From NCBI GenBank assembly GCA_013423325.1, contig BLJB01000412.1:1-44482 (forward strand): a stretch of DNA of 44,482 bases, in the 5' to 3' direction. The first letter of the stretch is position 1; each line of letters opens with the position of its first letter. The stretch is from Usnea hakonensis. Lineage: Eukaryota > Ascomycota > Lecanoromycetes > Lecanorales > Parmeliaceae. The position numbers and the translations under genes were made by a program. The notes beneath the pieces were generated by a model that did no database searches, was not told where the DNA came from, and saw only the letters and a list, made by a program, of their open reading frames with translations. Positions 30,721 through 42,105 of this stretch are shown here, piece by piece.

Positions 30721-33700
30721 GGCTTTATATAGCTACTATAATAGTACTTTAATATTTAATATTTTTTAGGGTCTAAAAGGCTAATATTTTTTTACTATCC
30801 TTATAGTAATATAAAAATTATTAATTAATTTATATACTAATTATACTTTACGTCTAAATTTTTTATACTTTATAAATATATTACGAAGCTCTTATATATA
30901 TTCTATATCTCCCTCTAGTATCTATTAGTTATATTTAGATAGATATAATACTTATTAGACTAAGTATTATATCTCGCCTTTTTAGATTTATTTATTTAAA
31001 ATCTTTTTAACTTCCTATTTTTTAGTATTATCTACTAATTTAGTAGCTATATATATAGATATTTAACTATTATCTCTATAATAATAGAGTTCTAATAGAG
31101 ATATATAGAAGATATCGTAGATTTAGTAGATTAGCGGAAGTATTAAGTAGTAAGCTTAGGTACCTATTCGCTTTCTAATAATAAAAGGTTTAATTACTTT
31201 ATCTAAAAGCTTCTTATTTAGCTTTTTTTACTTTAGATTCTTTATTAATAATATTACTATATTTTCTTTATTAAAGGATTTAGCTTAATATTTCTTATTA
31301 TATAATCTTATATATAATTTAATTATACTTCGCTAACGTTCTATTAATTAATTCTATAGCGTATAAATTTCCTTAATATATTTTTTCGCTACTAGTACCT
31401 CCCCTCTAAGAGGACTATCTTTAGTACTTAATTTAAATTTTAGATTATATCCTATTATAGTATAGAATAGGCTATAATCGAGTATCTTATTTTTAATATT
31501 CTAATAGACGTATTTAGCTATTAGTAGTAATATTATCTATTTATTCTAGTTATCTAAATAGTATATTCGAAAATAATATTCTAAGGTTTAGTTCTATCTT
31601 TTAGTTTAATTATTAGTTTAGGGGTAAAATATAGTATTTAGTCTATATTTTATCTTTATTTAGTAGTAGACTTCTAACTAGAACTTACTTATAAATATAG
31701 ATCTATAATTAATAATGATACTATTTAGGGTATTAAATTTAAGGAAGATTTTGTTTATTAATAGAATTTTAAGGTCCGATACTTTAATTATTTTATTAGT
31801 TAGAATATAATAAACTATTTTTATATATCTATCTATAACTATAAAAATCGAATTATAAATATAGCCGTTATATTTAGATAGAGATAGATTTATAATAAAA
31901 TCTATAGTAATTTTTTTTTAAGATCTACTTAATTAGGATAGTATACTTAATTCCCTATAAGGACGATATCGCTTTATCTTTATTTATTAATAAATATTAT
32001 AAAAGTCTATATACTTTTTAATATCTATTTTAATATTTTACTAGTAGTATTTTCTACTTATTAATTCGAGTATTTTATTAATTCCGAAGTATCCTATTAA
32101 TAGATTATTATAATAGTATTTTAATAGCTCTTCGCGGATAGAAGCCTCTTTAGGGATATATAATAGACTATTATATTTTAGTATCCTCTAGCTATTTATA
32201 ATCTAAGCTCTAATATCTTTCTTTTACTTTTTATCCGCTTCGCCTCCTTTATACTATAGTATAAAGGGGTCCTTTTTCTAAAGGGCTTTAATAAGCTTAA
32301 AGATAGATTTACTATTTAAATTATATACTATTTTATTTACTACTATAATATAGATAACTAAATATAAGACGAGCTATTTATAATTAATAGTTCTAATAAT
32401 AGGGTTAAGCTACTTTTTAGCTATATTATATTTATATTAAGTAGGTATCTTATCTAAGCTCCCTATAGATCTTAGTATAGATTAAGGTTCTCTAAATCTT
32501 AAGGGATATACTATATCTAGATATATTTTTTATACTACTATAACTATTAATTTAATAAGTATTATATATTTAGTAGCTACTTTTTCCTTATTACTAGTAG
32601 TTAGAGAGTACTAAGTATATATTTCTATATTATATATTATAGAAGGGTTCTAACTACTAGAGCTATATTTTATAGGCTTATAGCGTATTCCTTATCTATA
32701 TACTATTTATATAGTAGCGAAAATAGGACTTATTAAGCTTCCTATCGAGGTAAGCTTTTATTATAGTATAAATAAAAGCTTATTTATTATATTATTCTTA
32801 CTCTTATAATCTAGATATCTAGATAGCGTATTAGTTAGGTTTATCTTATCTAGATAATAAGAGATAAAGAAATTAAATATAGATAACTTTATTATCTATC
32901 TAGTCTAGTAACTATTTAAATTTAATATTTCTATAAAGTACTTTAGATTATTATAATCTATAAGAACTTCTATTAGGTAAAGGCTTCCTTCTAGGTAGTA
33001 ATACTAATATTTAAATACTATTATAATTATAAGAAGCTCTTAGTTATAAATCTTATAATTTCGCTTCGCTAGAATTATCTTATATAAGTAAAATACTATT
33101 AGATACTACTACTTATTATCTTATTATAATTAAGTTAGAATACCGGCTAAGGTAAACTCCGAAATATTGGTTTCTACTCGTATTAGAAGTTCTAGATCAA
33201 AGTAATATAAAAGAGGTATATCTATAAATAAGTTATAGAGGCGGGTAAATATATACTCTATAATAATTAGTTATTTAAATAGATCTAACTTAATTCCTTT
33301 TATACTCCCTTTTAGTAATTCTATTAGGGGTCTAATAATTTAGAAATAGTAGTATATAAACCTTTAGTAGAAGTTTATAAAACCTAAAAAGATTTATATA
33401 TTATAGTAGCTTTTAGATTTTAATTACTCCTAAATTATAGATATCCTATATTAATCTATTATAATACTATTAGTAGTTACTATAAAGCCTAAGAATTCGA
33501 CTTTAGTAGTAAAAAATTTATATTTCTTTAGATTTATAAATAGGCTAAATTGTCTAAGTCTCTTAAATACTTACTTTATATAATTAATATAATCCGCTTC
33601 CGTTTTAGAATATATAAGGATATTATCTAAATATACTATATAGAAGTTATCTAATAACCCTATTAATAACTTATTAATATAAGTTTAGAAGGTTACTAGT

Positions 33701-36122
33701 ATATTAGTAAAGCCGAAAGATATAATTAGATATTTAAAGTAATTATAATATATATAAAATACTATTTTCTATTTATTACCTTTTTAGATTTAAATATAAT
33801 AGTAGATATCTTTAAGATCTAATTTAGTAAATATCTTTAATTTATTAAGGCGGTCTAAAGTCTTACTAATTAGGGATAATAAATATTGATTCTTTATAAT
33901 AACCCGATTTAGCCTATAATAGTCGATATATAAATATAGGCTATTGTCCTTTTTAGGGATAAAGAGGATCGGAGCTCTTATAGGGCTAATAGAATATTAG
34001 ATTTAGCCTTTCTTTAAGGCGTTATCGAGGTACGAGCGGAGTGCTATTAATTTAATATTTAAAAAGTTATATAGTAGACTAAAAGGCGACTCTACTATTA
34101 TTTTAATAGAGTAATTATAACCCTTATATAATAATAGTTAGTCTACTCCTTTATTAGAGAATATATCTTTATATTTCTATAATTTTTTTAGTAGCCTTAA
34201 TAAGACCTCTATATCTAATATCTAGGGCTTATCTATTTATATTATACCTATCTTTATCCTTTTAATCTTATTAATCCTAGTAATAAGTAAGGCGTAAATT
34301 TCCTTTTTATCTTTTAGTAAATCTATAAACTCTTAAGAGGAGAGTATTTAGTACGATTATAACTTAATATTGAAATACTACGTTTTTACTATAAAGTTAA
34401 ACTTAATATCTTTATCTATTAAGGCTAGTATATCTAAAATAAGCGAAGGACTATCTTCCTTTACGATAGAATAGAAAATGTATTAATATTATTTTATTTA
34501 ACCCTAATTATTTTATAAATTATAATATATTAAATAGATTATAAAATAATATATTAAATTACTATCTATCTACTTTAGGCTTAGTAGTAATATATTAACC
34601 TTAGATAGATTATATTCGAGGGCGAAACGCTAGTTGATTATATTAATCTTAATATTATTATCTATATAAATTAGGATTAATACTAAGGATTTTTTTAATC
34701 TACTTCTAATAATATATCTTTTATAGATTAAATTTAGTAATAATACTACTCCTTTCTTAATTCGTACCTCTAGGGAGTTTTTAATAAGGGTCTATTATTT
34801 CCTAATCGTTCTATAGCGTAAATATTAATATTTTTAACTACTCTAATAGATATACTATTTAGATTATCCTTCTTTTTAGACTTATACTTATTAATATAGT
34901 ATCCTATCTTATAATAGTTATAGTATTTAATATTTTTCTTTTTCTAATCTTTATTCTTATCTTTATCTTTAGACTTATTACTCTTATTCTCGAATTTATT
35001 AGAGTTATATAAAGGGCTCTTTTTTAATTTATTATAGTTATAGTTTATCTTATCTCTTTTATCTTTTTTTCTATTATTTAAATTTTTTCCTTTATATTTA
35101 GAGTTATTAGAAGAATTACCTTTTCCTTTATATTTTATATACTCTAGATAGATAGTAAAGGATAGTAACTTATTATATCCTATTAGTACTATTTCTATAC
35201 TAATAATTATATCCTTTAATTCTAGTTATAATCTTATTATAATAATAGCGGTTCGATATATTTTTATCTATAGAGATAGTTATACCTTTAGGCTAATAAA
35301 GTAGATATTAAATTAATATATAGTTTAATTTAGCCTTTACCTTATATTTATATACTCTTAATTAATATCTAGTTATTTATTAATTAGATCCTCGATTTTT
35401 CTAAGTAGGAATTTACTAAAGTAGTTCTAGCTATCTAGTACTTTTAGGTCTAAGATATCCTTTTTATTATATTATTATTCTTTAGGATTATTTATAAGGA
35501 ATTATACTATCTAGAGAATTTTTTATACTTTATTTAAAAAATTCTAGAGAGTTACTTTAAATATATTTATAATATCGCGTATCTACTTGCGGTACTTATA
35601 TCTAGATTTACTATAATAGAGCTTTAAATCTTTTAGTCGAAAGTTATTATAAGAATAGTAGTTATTATAAGGATACTTTACTATACGTAATAATAATACC
35701 TTTAAAGAATATTTTAATCTAATAGGGGTAAGGGTAAGGTCTCTTTTATCTATATTTAATAATAATATTCTTTATTTACTTTTTATTTAATTAGAGTCTA
35801 TTTTACTTTTTTCGAGTATATCGATTTTCTTTTTAATAGTTATAAGTTTGTATTCTTTATATAAATTATCTTAATAACGAGTTACTTATATAATATAATT
35901 ATTAATATTATTAATATTATTATTTTCTAAATCTATAGGATCTTCTTTATTAGAGATATAACCTAGTTATTTAGAGTCTATAATCTCGAGTTAGTTATCT
36001 AGTCCTATAGTTTTAGAGTTAGACGATTTATCTTTATTTCTATTTCGTTATAACTATAATTATATATTATTTATTATACTAATCCTAGATTATTACCCCT
36101 TAATAGGTAGAAGAATTAGAAT

Positions 36123-36349
36123 TATTAGAGTATTTATAGTAATATAAAACTAGTAATAGATAGATATATATATATTAAATATAATATCTTAATAGTAAAA
36201 CTAATTTTTAAAGAATCTAAAAGGAAGAGGGGGGAATCGCCTCCTTAAGCTTCTCTTACTAAGACCTACGTATACTAAGCTTATTGGCTACGTCAGGCCT
36301 TAGCCAAGTAGCCGCTTGGCATAGGGCTCCCCTGAACCTAATGCTAACA
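36123..36349 (-). repeat. Right LTR (5' LTR in coding sense)
   Basis: 227 bp, starting TATTAGAGTATTTA and ending CTAACA. Its inner start is RIP-mutated, whereas the outer 100 or so bases keep CA and TG (for example GGCTACGTCAGGCC). Confidence 0.9.
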
Positions 36350-36519
36350 AGAGGAGAAAAAATCTAGATAAATATAAAGAGAGACTAATTAAATAGTTTT
36401 TCTATTAAAAAAAGAAAGAGCGGGACCCTATTTTTCTAATATTTTATATATTATTTTTTATATTTAATTAATAATATATATAGGGGAAATAAGAGGAGTA
36501 GTTGAGATTTCTTCGGAAA

Positions 36520-37540
36520 ATGAAGTACAACAACCAGCACGAAGAGAAGCCTTTCACATTAGGTAGGGAACTAGAAGAAGAAGATATACTACTAGATATA
36601 GATATAATAGGGACTACTACTACCTCTAAGGGGGTAGAGTATACTAATATAAAAATAGAATAAGACGCGGTTACTATATTTATAATACTAATAATATAGA
36701 TAGGGAGCCTAGAAAAGATACTCTAGATATTTAAGATCCTATTCGAATCTATACTAGATAAATACCGAGTAGCGAGAAACGCGTTAATTAATATTATATA
36801 AGTATTTATAGAAGGATAGAGTTAAGAAATTATAAAGCTACGCGCGGAGCTATAATAAGAGAAAGAAAAATAGATAAGATAATATAAAGAGGAACGAATA
36901 AGAAGCTAAATAAATATACTAATATATTAAGATAGCCTAACTACTAGATAGAGTTAAAGAAACCTATTTAAAATATCTAAAAAAGGCCCCTCTAGCGCTA
37001 TAGTCTATATAATCTAACTAGAGGATTCGAGAAAATAGAGATAGCTCTTAATACGAGTTAGAGATAAGAAGAAAAGTAAGAGTATAGAAGAAATAGTAAA
37101 AAAGATTCTAAAGAAACTAAAGAATATATAGATATAAGAAGAAGAAGTCGAATAGCTAGAGATAATATACTATCTTTATAATAGTAACCTCCTAATCTAG
37201 ATAATTATAATAGACGTAAAAAAAGATTTAGAGAAGGATATATCCTAATTTATAGAGAAGTATATATCGACTAATATTATATAAAAGGTATACCCGGTAA
37301 TAATATATAGTATTAGAGTTAATAGAGTAGATACTAGTATATAGCTAGGGATAAAGAGGAGGATTAAATAGAATAATTAAAAAATATATTTAGAATTTAA
37401 GATTATAGAAATTAGGTAGCTATCTAATAGCTATAAGATAAAAAAGTACTTATTATTAATATTAAATCTCTTAACCCTAGAGATAATAGATACTCTAATA
37501 TTTAACGGACTTATTAAAGCGAAGGAAATAAAAGCGATAG
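36520..37540 (+). mobile_element. RIP-mutated LINE-like ORF1 relic
   Basis: From the ATG at 36520 (MKYNNQHEEKPFTLGRELEE) a charged, coiled-coil-rich frame runs with many TAG/TAA codons. Near its end it resembles the Gag-like ORF1 of fungal LINEs: KVYPVIIYSIRVNRVDTS, then KIYLEFKIIEIR, a Tyr/Ile-rich strand and DTLIFNGLIKAKEIKAI. The frame is cut at 37541, where an LTR-like end begins, so a later insertion probably truncated it. No reverse transcriptase follows. Confidence 0.55.
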
Positions 37541-38061
37541 TGTTAGGATACGCAACACGTCTTGGCGCTAGCTTAGCGCTAGCCTAAAGGGATCTCTACT
37601 TAAGGCGAACTTCTTATATCTTAGATATTCTCTCTTTAGATTTAATATTTTATTACTATATTTACGTTATACTTTAAATCTATATTAATTCTAATATTAT
37701 ATTAAATCTCTATAAATATATAATATTATATTAAAAAAAATTTTATACTAGATAATAATTATTATCTATAAAGAAGTAGCTAGAGGTAGTCCTCTCTAGC
37801 CTTCTATTAGGTCTATAGCTTATAGCTAGCGAGTATAGTTAAAAGAACTAGGTACTATCGAGCTCGTAGCTAGCGAGCGTAGTTAAAAGAACTAGGTACT
37901 ATTAAGCTTATAGCTAGCGAGCGTAATTAAAAGAATTAGATATTATCGAGCTCGTAACTAGCGAGCGTAATTAAAAGAACTAGATAAATCTTATTTACTA
38001 GTAAGTATAGTTAAAAGAACTAGTATACTAAACCCTCTAAAATATTTATTTTCTCTTAATA
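37541..38061 (+). mobile_element. LTR-like segment of a second element
   Basis: It begins TGTTAGGATACGCAACACG exactly where the LINE-like ORF1 stops, and a possible end TTAATA precedes CCCGGTCTAT near 38061. The first 60 bases are hardly mutated and contain the palindrome-like GGCGCTAGCTTAGCGCTAGC. The 44-bp array lies inside. No partner LTR lies in the window, so this is inference from the terminus. Confidence 0.4.
37817..38030 (+). repeat. 44-bp tandem array inside the RIP block
   Basis: Four units start at 37817, 37861, 37905 and 37949, each close to AGCTCGTAGCTAGCGAGCGT followed by a TTAAAAGAACTAG core. A decayed fifth reaches about 38030. The first four keep an exact 44-base period. Confidence 0.85.
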
Positions 38062-38748
38062 CCCGGTCTATAATAAAGAGTTATAAGATAATAAAGAACT
38101 TTTTTAATATTAAATAATAAAAAAGTTTATATTTACGACCTATAAATATAAAGATAAATAGATTATAAGACGCTTTACTTTTTTTAAATATAAGTATATT
38201 TTACTTTATTAAGATCTATAATTATATTATAACTTTCTTCTTTTTTCTTCTCTCTTTAAGAATTTTTCTAAATAATATTATCTCCTTTTATTAATAAACG
38301 AATAGATTTAAAACTTATCTATAAAATTAAAGAAAAGTTCTAGGATTATATTTAATAAGAGTAGATTTTATAGAATTAACTAGAAACTTCTAGTTCTAAT
38401 TAATAATAGGTTTTTAACTTAAAATAATCTATTATAAAGATTTATTTAGATCTACCTCTATTACTATTAGCCGCTTTATTATTAAATATCTCTAGTTAAA
38501 TAAGAAAGCGGGATAAAGAAAAGAATAATATTAATACTATTATAAACGCTCTCGATAATATTAGTAAGTACCTAAATATATCTAATTTAGCGAAGCGTAT
38601 AGTAGGCTATAGGCGCGAAATATTCTCTATATCTTATAAAAATAATAAGGGAGATACTATAGTTATTAATATAGTTACCGATCTTAAGCGTATCTATAAT
38701 ATAAACCCCTATAGTATCCTAAACGCTTTATAAGTTTTATATAATAAT
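38062..38748 (+). pseudogene. RIP-mutated reading-frame fragment at the right edge of the block
   Basis: The last 250 bases on the plus strand read as a fairly clean frame (NLAKRIVGYRREIFSISYKN, then DTIVINIVTDLKRIYNINPY) ending near 38732. The sequence before it has many stops. I do not recognise the family; it may be the Gag of the element starting at 37541. It stops at the abrupt change to normal composition. Confidence 0.35.
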
Positions 38749-39193
38749 CTGCGTCGCGGTGAAATGTCCGCTCTTTCCTGCTTCCAGGCCAAGCGCCGCC
38801 CTTTCGGGTTTAGCGTTGCCTCTTCAGGCAAGGCGCACAGCATCGCCCCACCCGCCGCTTTCTCCAAGGTATAAAGACCTGCTCCCCTCGCTGCTTTCCC
38901 ACTTCCCCCTTCATCTTTTTTCCACATCTCTCTGCCACCCCCTCGCTCCTTCTCGTATTGCAAGGATCTGCGCAACCTCTCCCATCCCTGGCTGCCTAGC
39001 TAGCTTCTGCCAACCATCGCCGATTGCTGTGCTTTGAGCTTTGCATGAGGCATTTTGCTGAACGGTCTTTCCTTTCGGGACCACTTTGCTGCACCTCTCA
39101 TCCTTGCCATCTCTTGGCCTGCCCACTTTCGCCTACTGCTGGAGCCAGCGATCCTTATCGGCCGCGCTACAACTCAGCTCCCAACAACCGGAG
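38749..39193 (+). promoter_or_regulatory. GC-normal promoter-like sequence with TATA box
   Basis: Immediately right of the RIP block the composition is normal. TATAAAG at 38870-38876 is followed by a long pyrimidine-rich tract, like a fungal core promoter and leader. It would serve the decayed frame starting at 39194. Confidence 0.4.
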
Positions 39194-39565
39194 ATGATTC
39201 CTTTTTCAACCACGCTGGAGCGCCTCGTCGCTCGACTCTACCGCTCTGGACCTTCCTGCTTCGGTTCTCCTGTGCCACCTACTGTGTCACCACCGCTCAG
39301 CTGATCTGCGACTGTGCGACGACATTGGTGGGAAATTTCAGACTACGGCGAGCACTCCATCGCGAAGCAACTGCCTGACCCGAAGCCGACTGCCGTACAA
39401 CCAATGAGAGGAATACCTCCTGAAAATTCTGCTAGCCGAGTGGACAGGGATGGCCCCTCGGCCGTGATCGGGTGACATAGTATGAGGGGGGCTGAGCATG
39501 CGCCGAGTAGTGGCGGTGACTCAAAATCAAGGAACGGAGTCAAAAAGATGGTGTGCTCTCCTTGA
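39194..39565 (+). pseudogene. Decayed reading frame, possibly from a mobile element
   Basis: From the ATG at 39194 (MIPFSTTLERLVARLYRSG) one frame stays coding-like for 123 codons (WWEISDYGEHSIAKQLPDPK) but is broken by TGA at 39302 and 39473. Both sit where Arg would fit, so CGA-to-TGA transitions are the likely cause. I do not recognise a domain. Confidence 0.4.
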
Positions 39566-40139
39566 TCGGCAGTATTATTCGCATTTCTGCCTGGTAGGTT
39601 CCCGTATTCACTTCGTTCTGGTGACGTGGCCTTGAGATGGTGATCTCATTTTTTGCTGTGGATCGGAGAGGATGCAGTACCTCTGATCTACTGCAGAAGT
39701 CCTAGCGCGTAATGCCTAGATAGCTGCAGCTGCAGCTGCAGCTGACGTGGCTCCACAGTTGGATATCTCCGAGGGGCGCAGTGAAGAATCCTTGGTCGGT
39801 ATAGGATGTAGATTGAATGCGAAGCAACAAGGGTCGAGAGACTGCGCCAGCGCGTGCCGCAAGGTCTCAGACAAATGAGTGGAGACCGAGTGGTGATAAC
39901 GAGACGTCTGCGATTCGAGGTTGTTAGAGAGTAGCAGCCGGCAGGTGCGGGGATGAGGGAGACGGTACTGAGATGACGTCTTCAGCGGTTTTTTCGCTGG
40001 GAAGAGTACAGCCCCGGCACCGCCGCTATGGGTAGGACTCAGAAGCACATATAATCCTCATTTTGCCCCATTCTGGGTGTCTTAGATTTCCAACTTCAGA
40101 CTCTCCACACACGGCTCCTTTATCTGCATTTGAGACACA
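39566..40139. other. Intergenic region between two relics
   Basis: No gene is recognised. A (AGCTGC)n microsatellite lies at about 39721-39745, and ATATAA near 40049 could be the TATA box for the chromodomain gene. A minus-strand frame 40048-39716 ends in poly-Ala encoded by the microsatellite and is not convincing. Confidence 0.4.
39721..39745. repeat. AGCTGC microsatellite
   Basis: Four consecutive hexamers of the form AGCTGC, self-complementary and so able to form a hairpin. Confidence 0.8.
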
Positions 40140-42105
40140 ATGACATCGATCAACTTAGATTCCATCCAATTCTACCAACCCCCTACCAAAGCCGATTTGG
40201 CTGGCAAAGGACCGTCCAAGGCCTCGGTTGATAATGCTCCCATCATCTGCGGATAGGGACATACCCCAAGGGTTCCTAGATCTAACGGCGGATGGGATGG
40301 ACCCCTTTATGACTACGATTCGATCGAAGTCCTTGATTCGACTGGCTCGTCGTCGAAGGATCCTCTTGATCTGTTATCCTACAAGCACGCAATGGATCTC
40401 AAAGGTACTGAATTATACGCTGGAGGTAATAATCACGGTCTTCGCTTCTTGTAGACTCTGAATAATAGATCCAGTTCCCTTAAACGGACTCGATCTCAGG
40501 GTTAGCCGCAGTAAAGGCGGCGGAGAGGAAGAAGAAAGCTTTCCATCCTTCGAGGAACTGATGCTCGGTGCCGGAAGAGCACAAGAGTCGCAACAATCGG
40601 GCTTGAGACCAGGTGGAGATAGCGGTACGAATACCGACAGCAGCAGCAGCGTCCACTCTAGAAGCGACGGCTCGACTTCTGGGTAAGGTGGGAGGTACTG
40701 CTCCCACAACACTCCACAGACTTCTGTAGCAGGCTCAGAAGCTGGGTACGAATCTTAAATCCCCCGCTAGCAGATCTTAGTACTAATAGATAGCGCCTAT
40801 CTAGATGTTCCATCCTCCGCGAGAAGACAGAAGATCCCGTCTCTGGTCCTCCTCCTTCACTCCATACTACCCTCTCCTCGTCGACAAAAGATACAGAAAT
40901 CAGCTTTAAAAATATCGAGCCTTGTCACTCCTGTGGGGGGAAAGAGAAAGGCGACAAAGGAGCGAACTACAGTACAGATAACATTATCCCATACTCTCTT
41001 CGATCGCCTATTGCGTCGCCAAATCCTAAACCACCACTGGTTTCGTGGCGGTCTCCGCTCCGAGAAGACGCCGTAGGATCAGCGGTAGATCCCGCTGGCT
41101 CCCCATGGATGTGGAGCCCTACGGACGTTGAGCCTGTGACAGCCATGGACGCCACCGATATTCAAGGTTCCTCCAAGCGCACAGCAGACACTGCAGGTTT
41201 GAACGAGGGCGGAGAAGGTGTACACAGGTTGGAGAAGGCCCGCCGTCCAGGTCAGTGTGCATGTACCAGTCCCCTGCGGGTGCGTTTAATGACTATAGAA
41301 AGACGCGATCGTGATCGACAAGACAGATATTACCGATAATAACTTAAGAGATCTCGATTTCGCACGGATCCGATCGCAACCTAAGTCTATCTTCAGACGT
41401 CATCCCATTTCGCGAAAGTTCCAGCAACACAAGAAAACAACAAGCTTAAGTCGATCCAGTGAAGTTGGTGACAGTCAAGGTGTGCCCCTCAGTGCATTTT
41501 TGACCAGCATCCGGGATTTCTCCTAACGTCTTTCAGATGACCCTCTCGTAGTGGGGGACAACGACGAAAAGACTGGCGAAAGTGACGCTTCTACCAGGAC
41601 CACGAGCGTGGAGTCTGAGATTGATACCAAACATCTTCAAAGCTCCCACCCAAGGAAACAGCCAAAGAGACACGGTTGCTTGAGTCCTAGTACCACTGGA
41701 CCTACTACCGATCCTACTACCGATCCCTTCGATCGCCCCATCTCTCCCAGTATCGCACTATCCCATGATCGAATTGAGCAGGCTAGCCGTGGAAGTAATC
41801 GCGGAGCAGCGGTGACCGTCCATCCCCCTCACGCCATCACCGTCCTTCCCCCACTTGCTAAGTGGCCTCAGGACCAAGGAGGTTCAGCATTGGATGAAGA
41901 GGAGTGGGAGATAGTAAAGATCGTTGACAAGAGACGAAGGGGAAGGGGCTATGAATACAAGGTATGCTGGAAGGAGACATGGCTGCTCGAATGCGAGCTA
42001 GGAAACGCACAGGGACTGCTGCGGAAGTTTGAGGCGAGACACCAGGTGCAGCGGGGAGGCAAACGGGGGAGACCAGCACTCACCCACTCCGCCCTTGGCA
42101 GTTAG
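40140..42105 (+). pseudogene. Chromodomain-like protein gene, splice sites intact, two in-frame amber codons
   Basis: Five exons can be joined in frame: 40140-40404, 40469-40682, 40733-41250, 41303-41479 and 41537-42105. Introns are 50-64 nt with GT-AG ends; the last has CTAAC before TTTCAG. The start is MTSINLDSIQFYQPPTKADL. The C-terminus holds a chromodomain-like motif, EEEWEIVKIVDKRRRGRGYE then YKVCWKETWLLECELGNAQG, with the usual segment before the TW shortened. In-frame TAG codons at 40254-40256 and 40791-40793 interrupt the otherwise open frame. Related genes form large families in some Helotiales. Chromodomains bind methylated histone H3 tails, a possible link to the neighbouring silenced block. 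Light RIP (CAG to TAG) or editing could explain the stops. Confidence 0.55.

Larger units (their letters stand above)
28812..36349 (-). mobile_element. Complete but RIP-inactivated Ty3/gypsy chromovirus
   Basis: A 7,538-bp element with two 227-bp LTRs (28812-29038 and 36123-36349) whose termini derive from TGTTAG and CTAACA, and a 5-bp target duplication AGAGG at 28807-28811 and 36350-36354. Coding sense is minus. From right to left: a gag region, a zinc-knuckle relic near 34890-34930, reverse transcriptase with VYLDNILIYSK near 33610-33640 followed by KYKFFTTKVEFLGFIV, an integrase end with IYDIFYISLLELYYYRDN near 31080-31130, and a chromodomain relic near 30860-31030. Nonsense codons occur throughout. 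About 1.8 kb beyond the chromodomain is not explained by gag-pol. Confidence 0.9.
28085..38748. other. AT-rich RIP-mutated block
   Basis: Composition changes abruptly at both ends. Inside, CA and TG dinucleotides are almost absent over kilobases while TA is in great excess and CG is still common. That is the mark of RIP acting at CpA on both strands. All coding traces inside are riddled with TAG and TAA. Short patches escape (about 28812-28845, 36240-36350, 36500-36575 and 37540-37600). No living gene is seen. Confidence 0.9.

Noticed and set aside
28085..38748. CRISPR-like or centromeric array in the AT-rich block
   Set aside because: There is no spacer/repeat pattern. The only regular array is the 44-bp tandem repeat, and retroelement relics plus RIP explain the composition.
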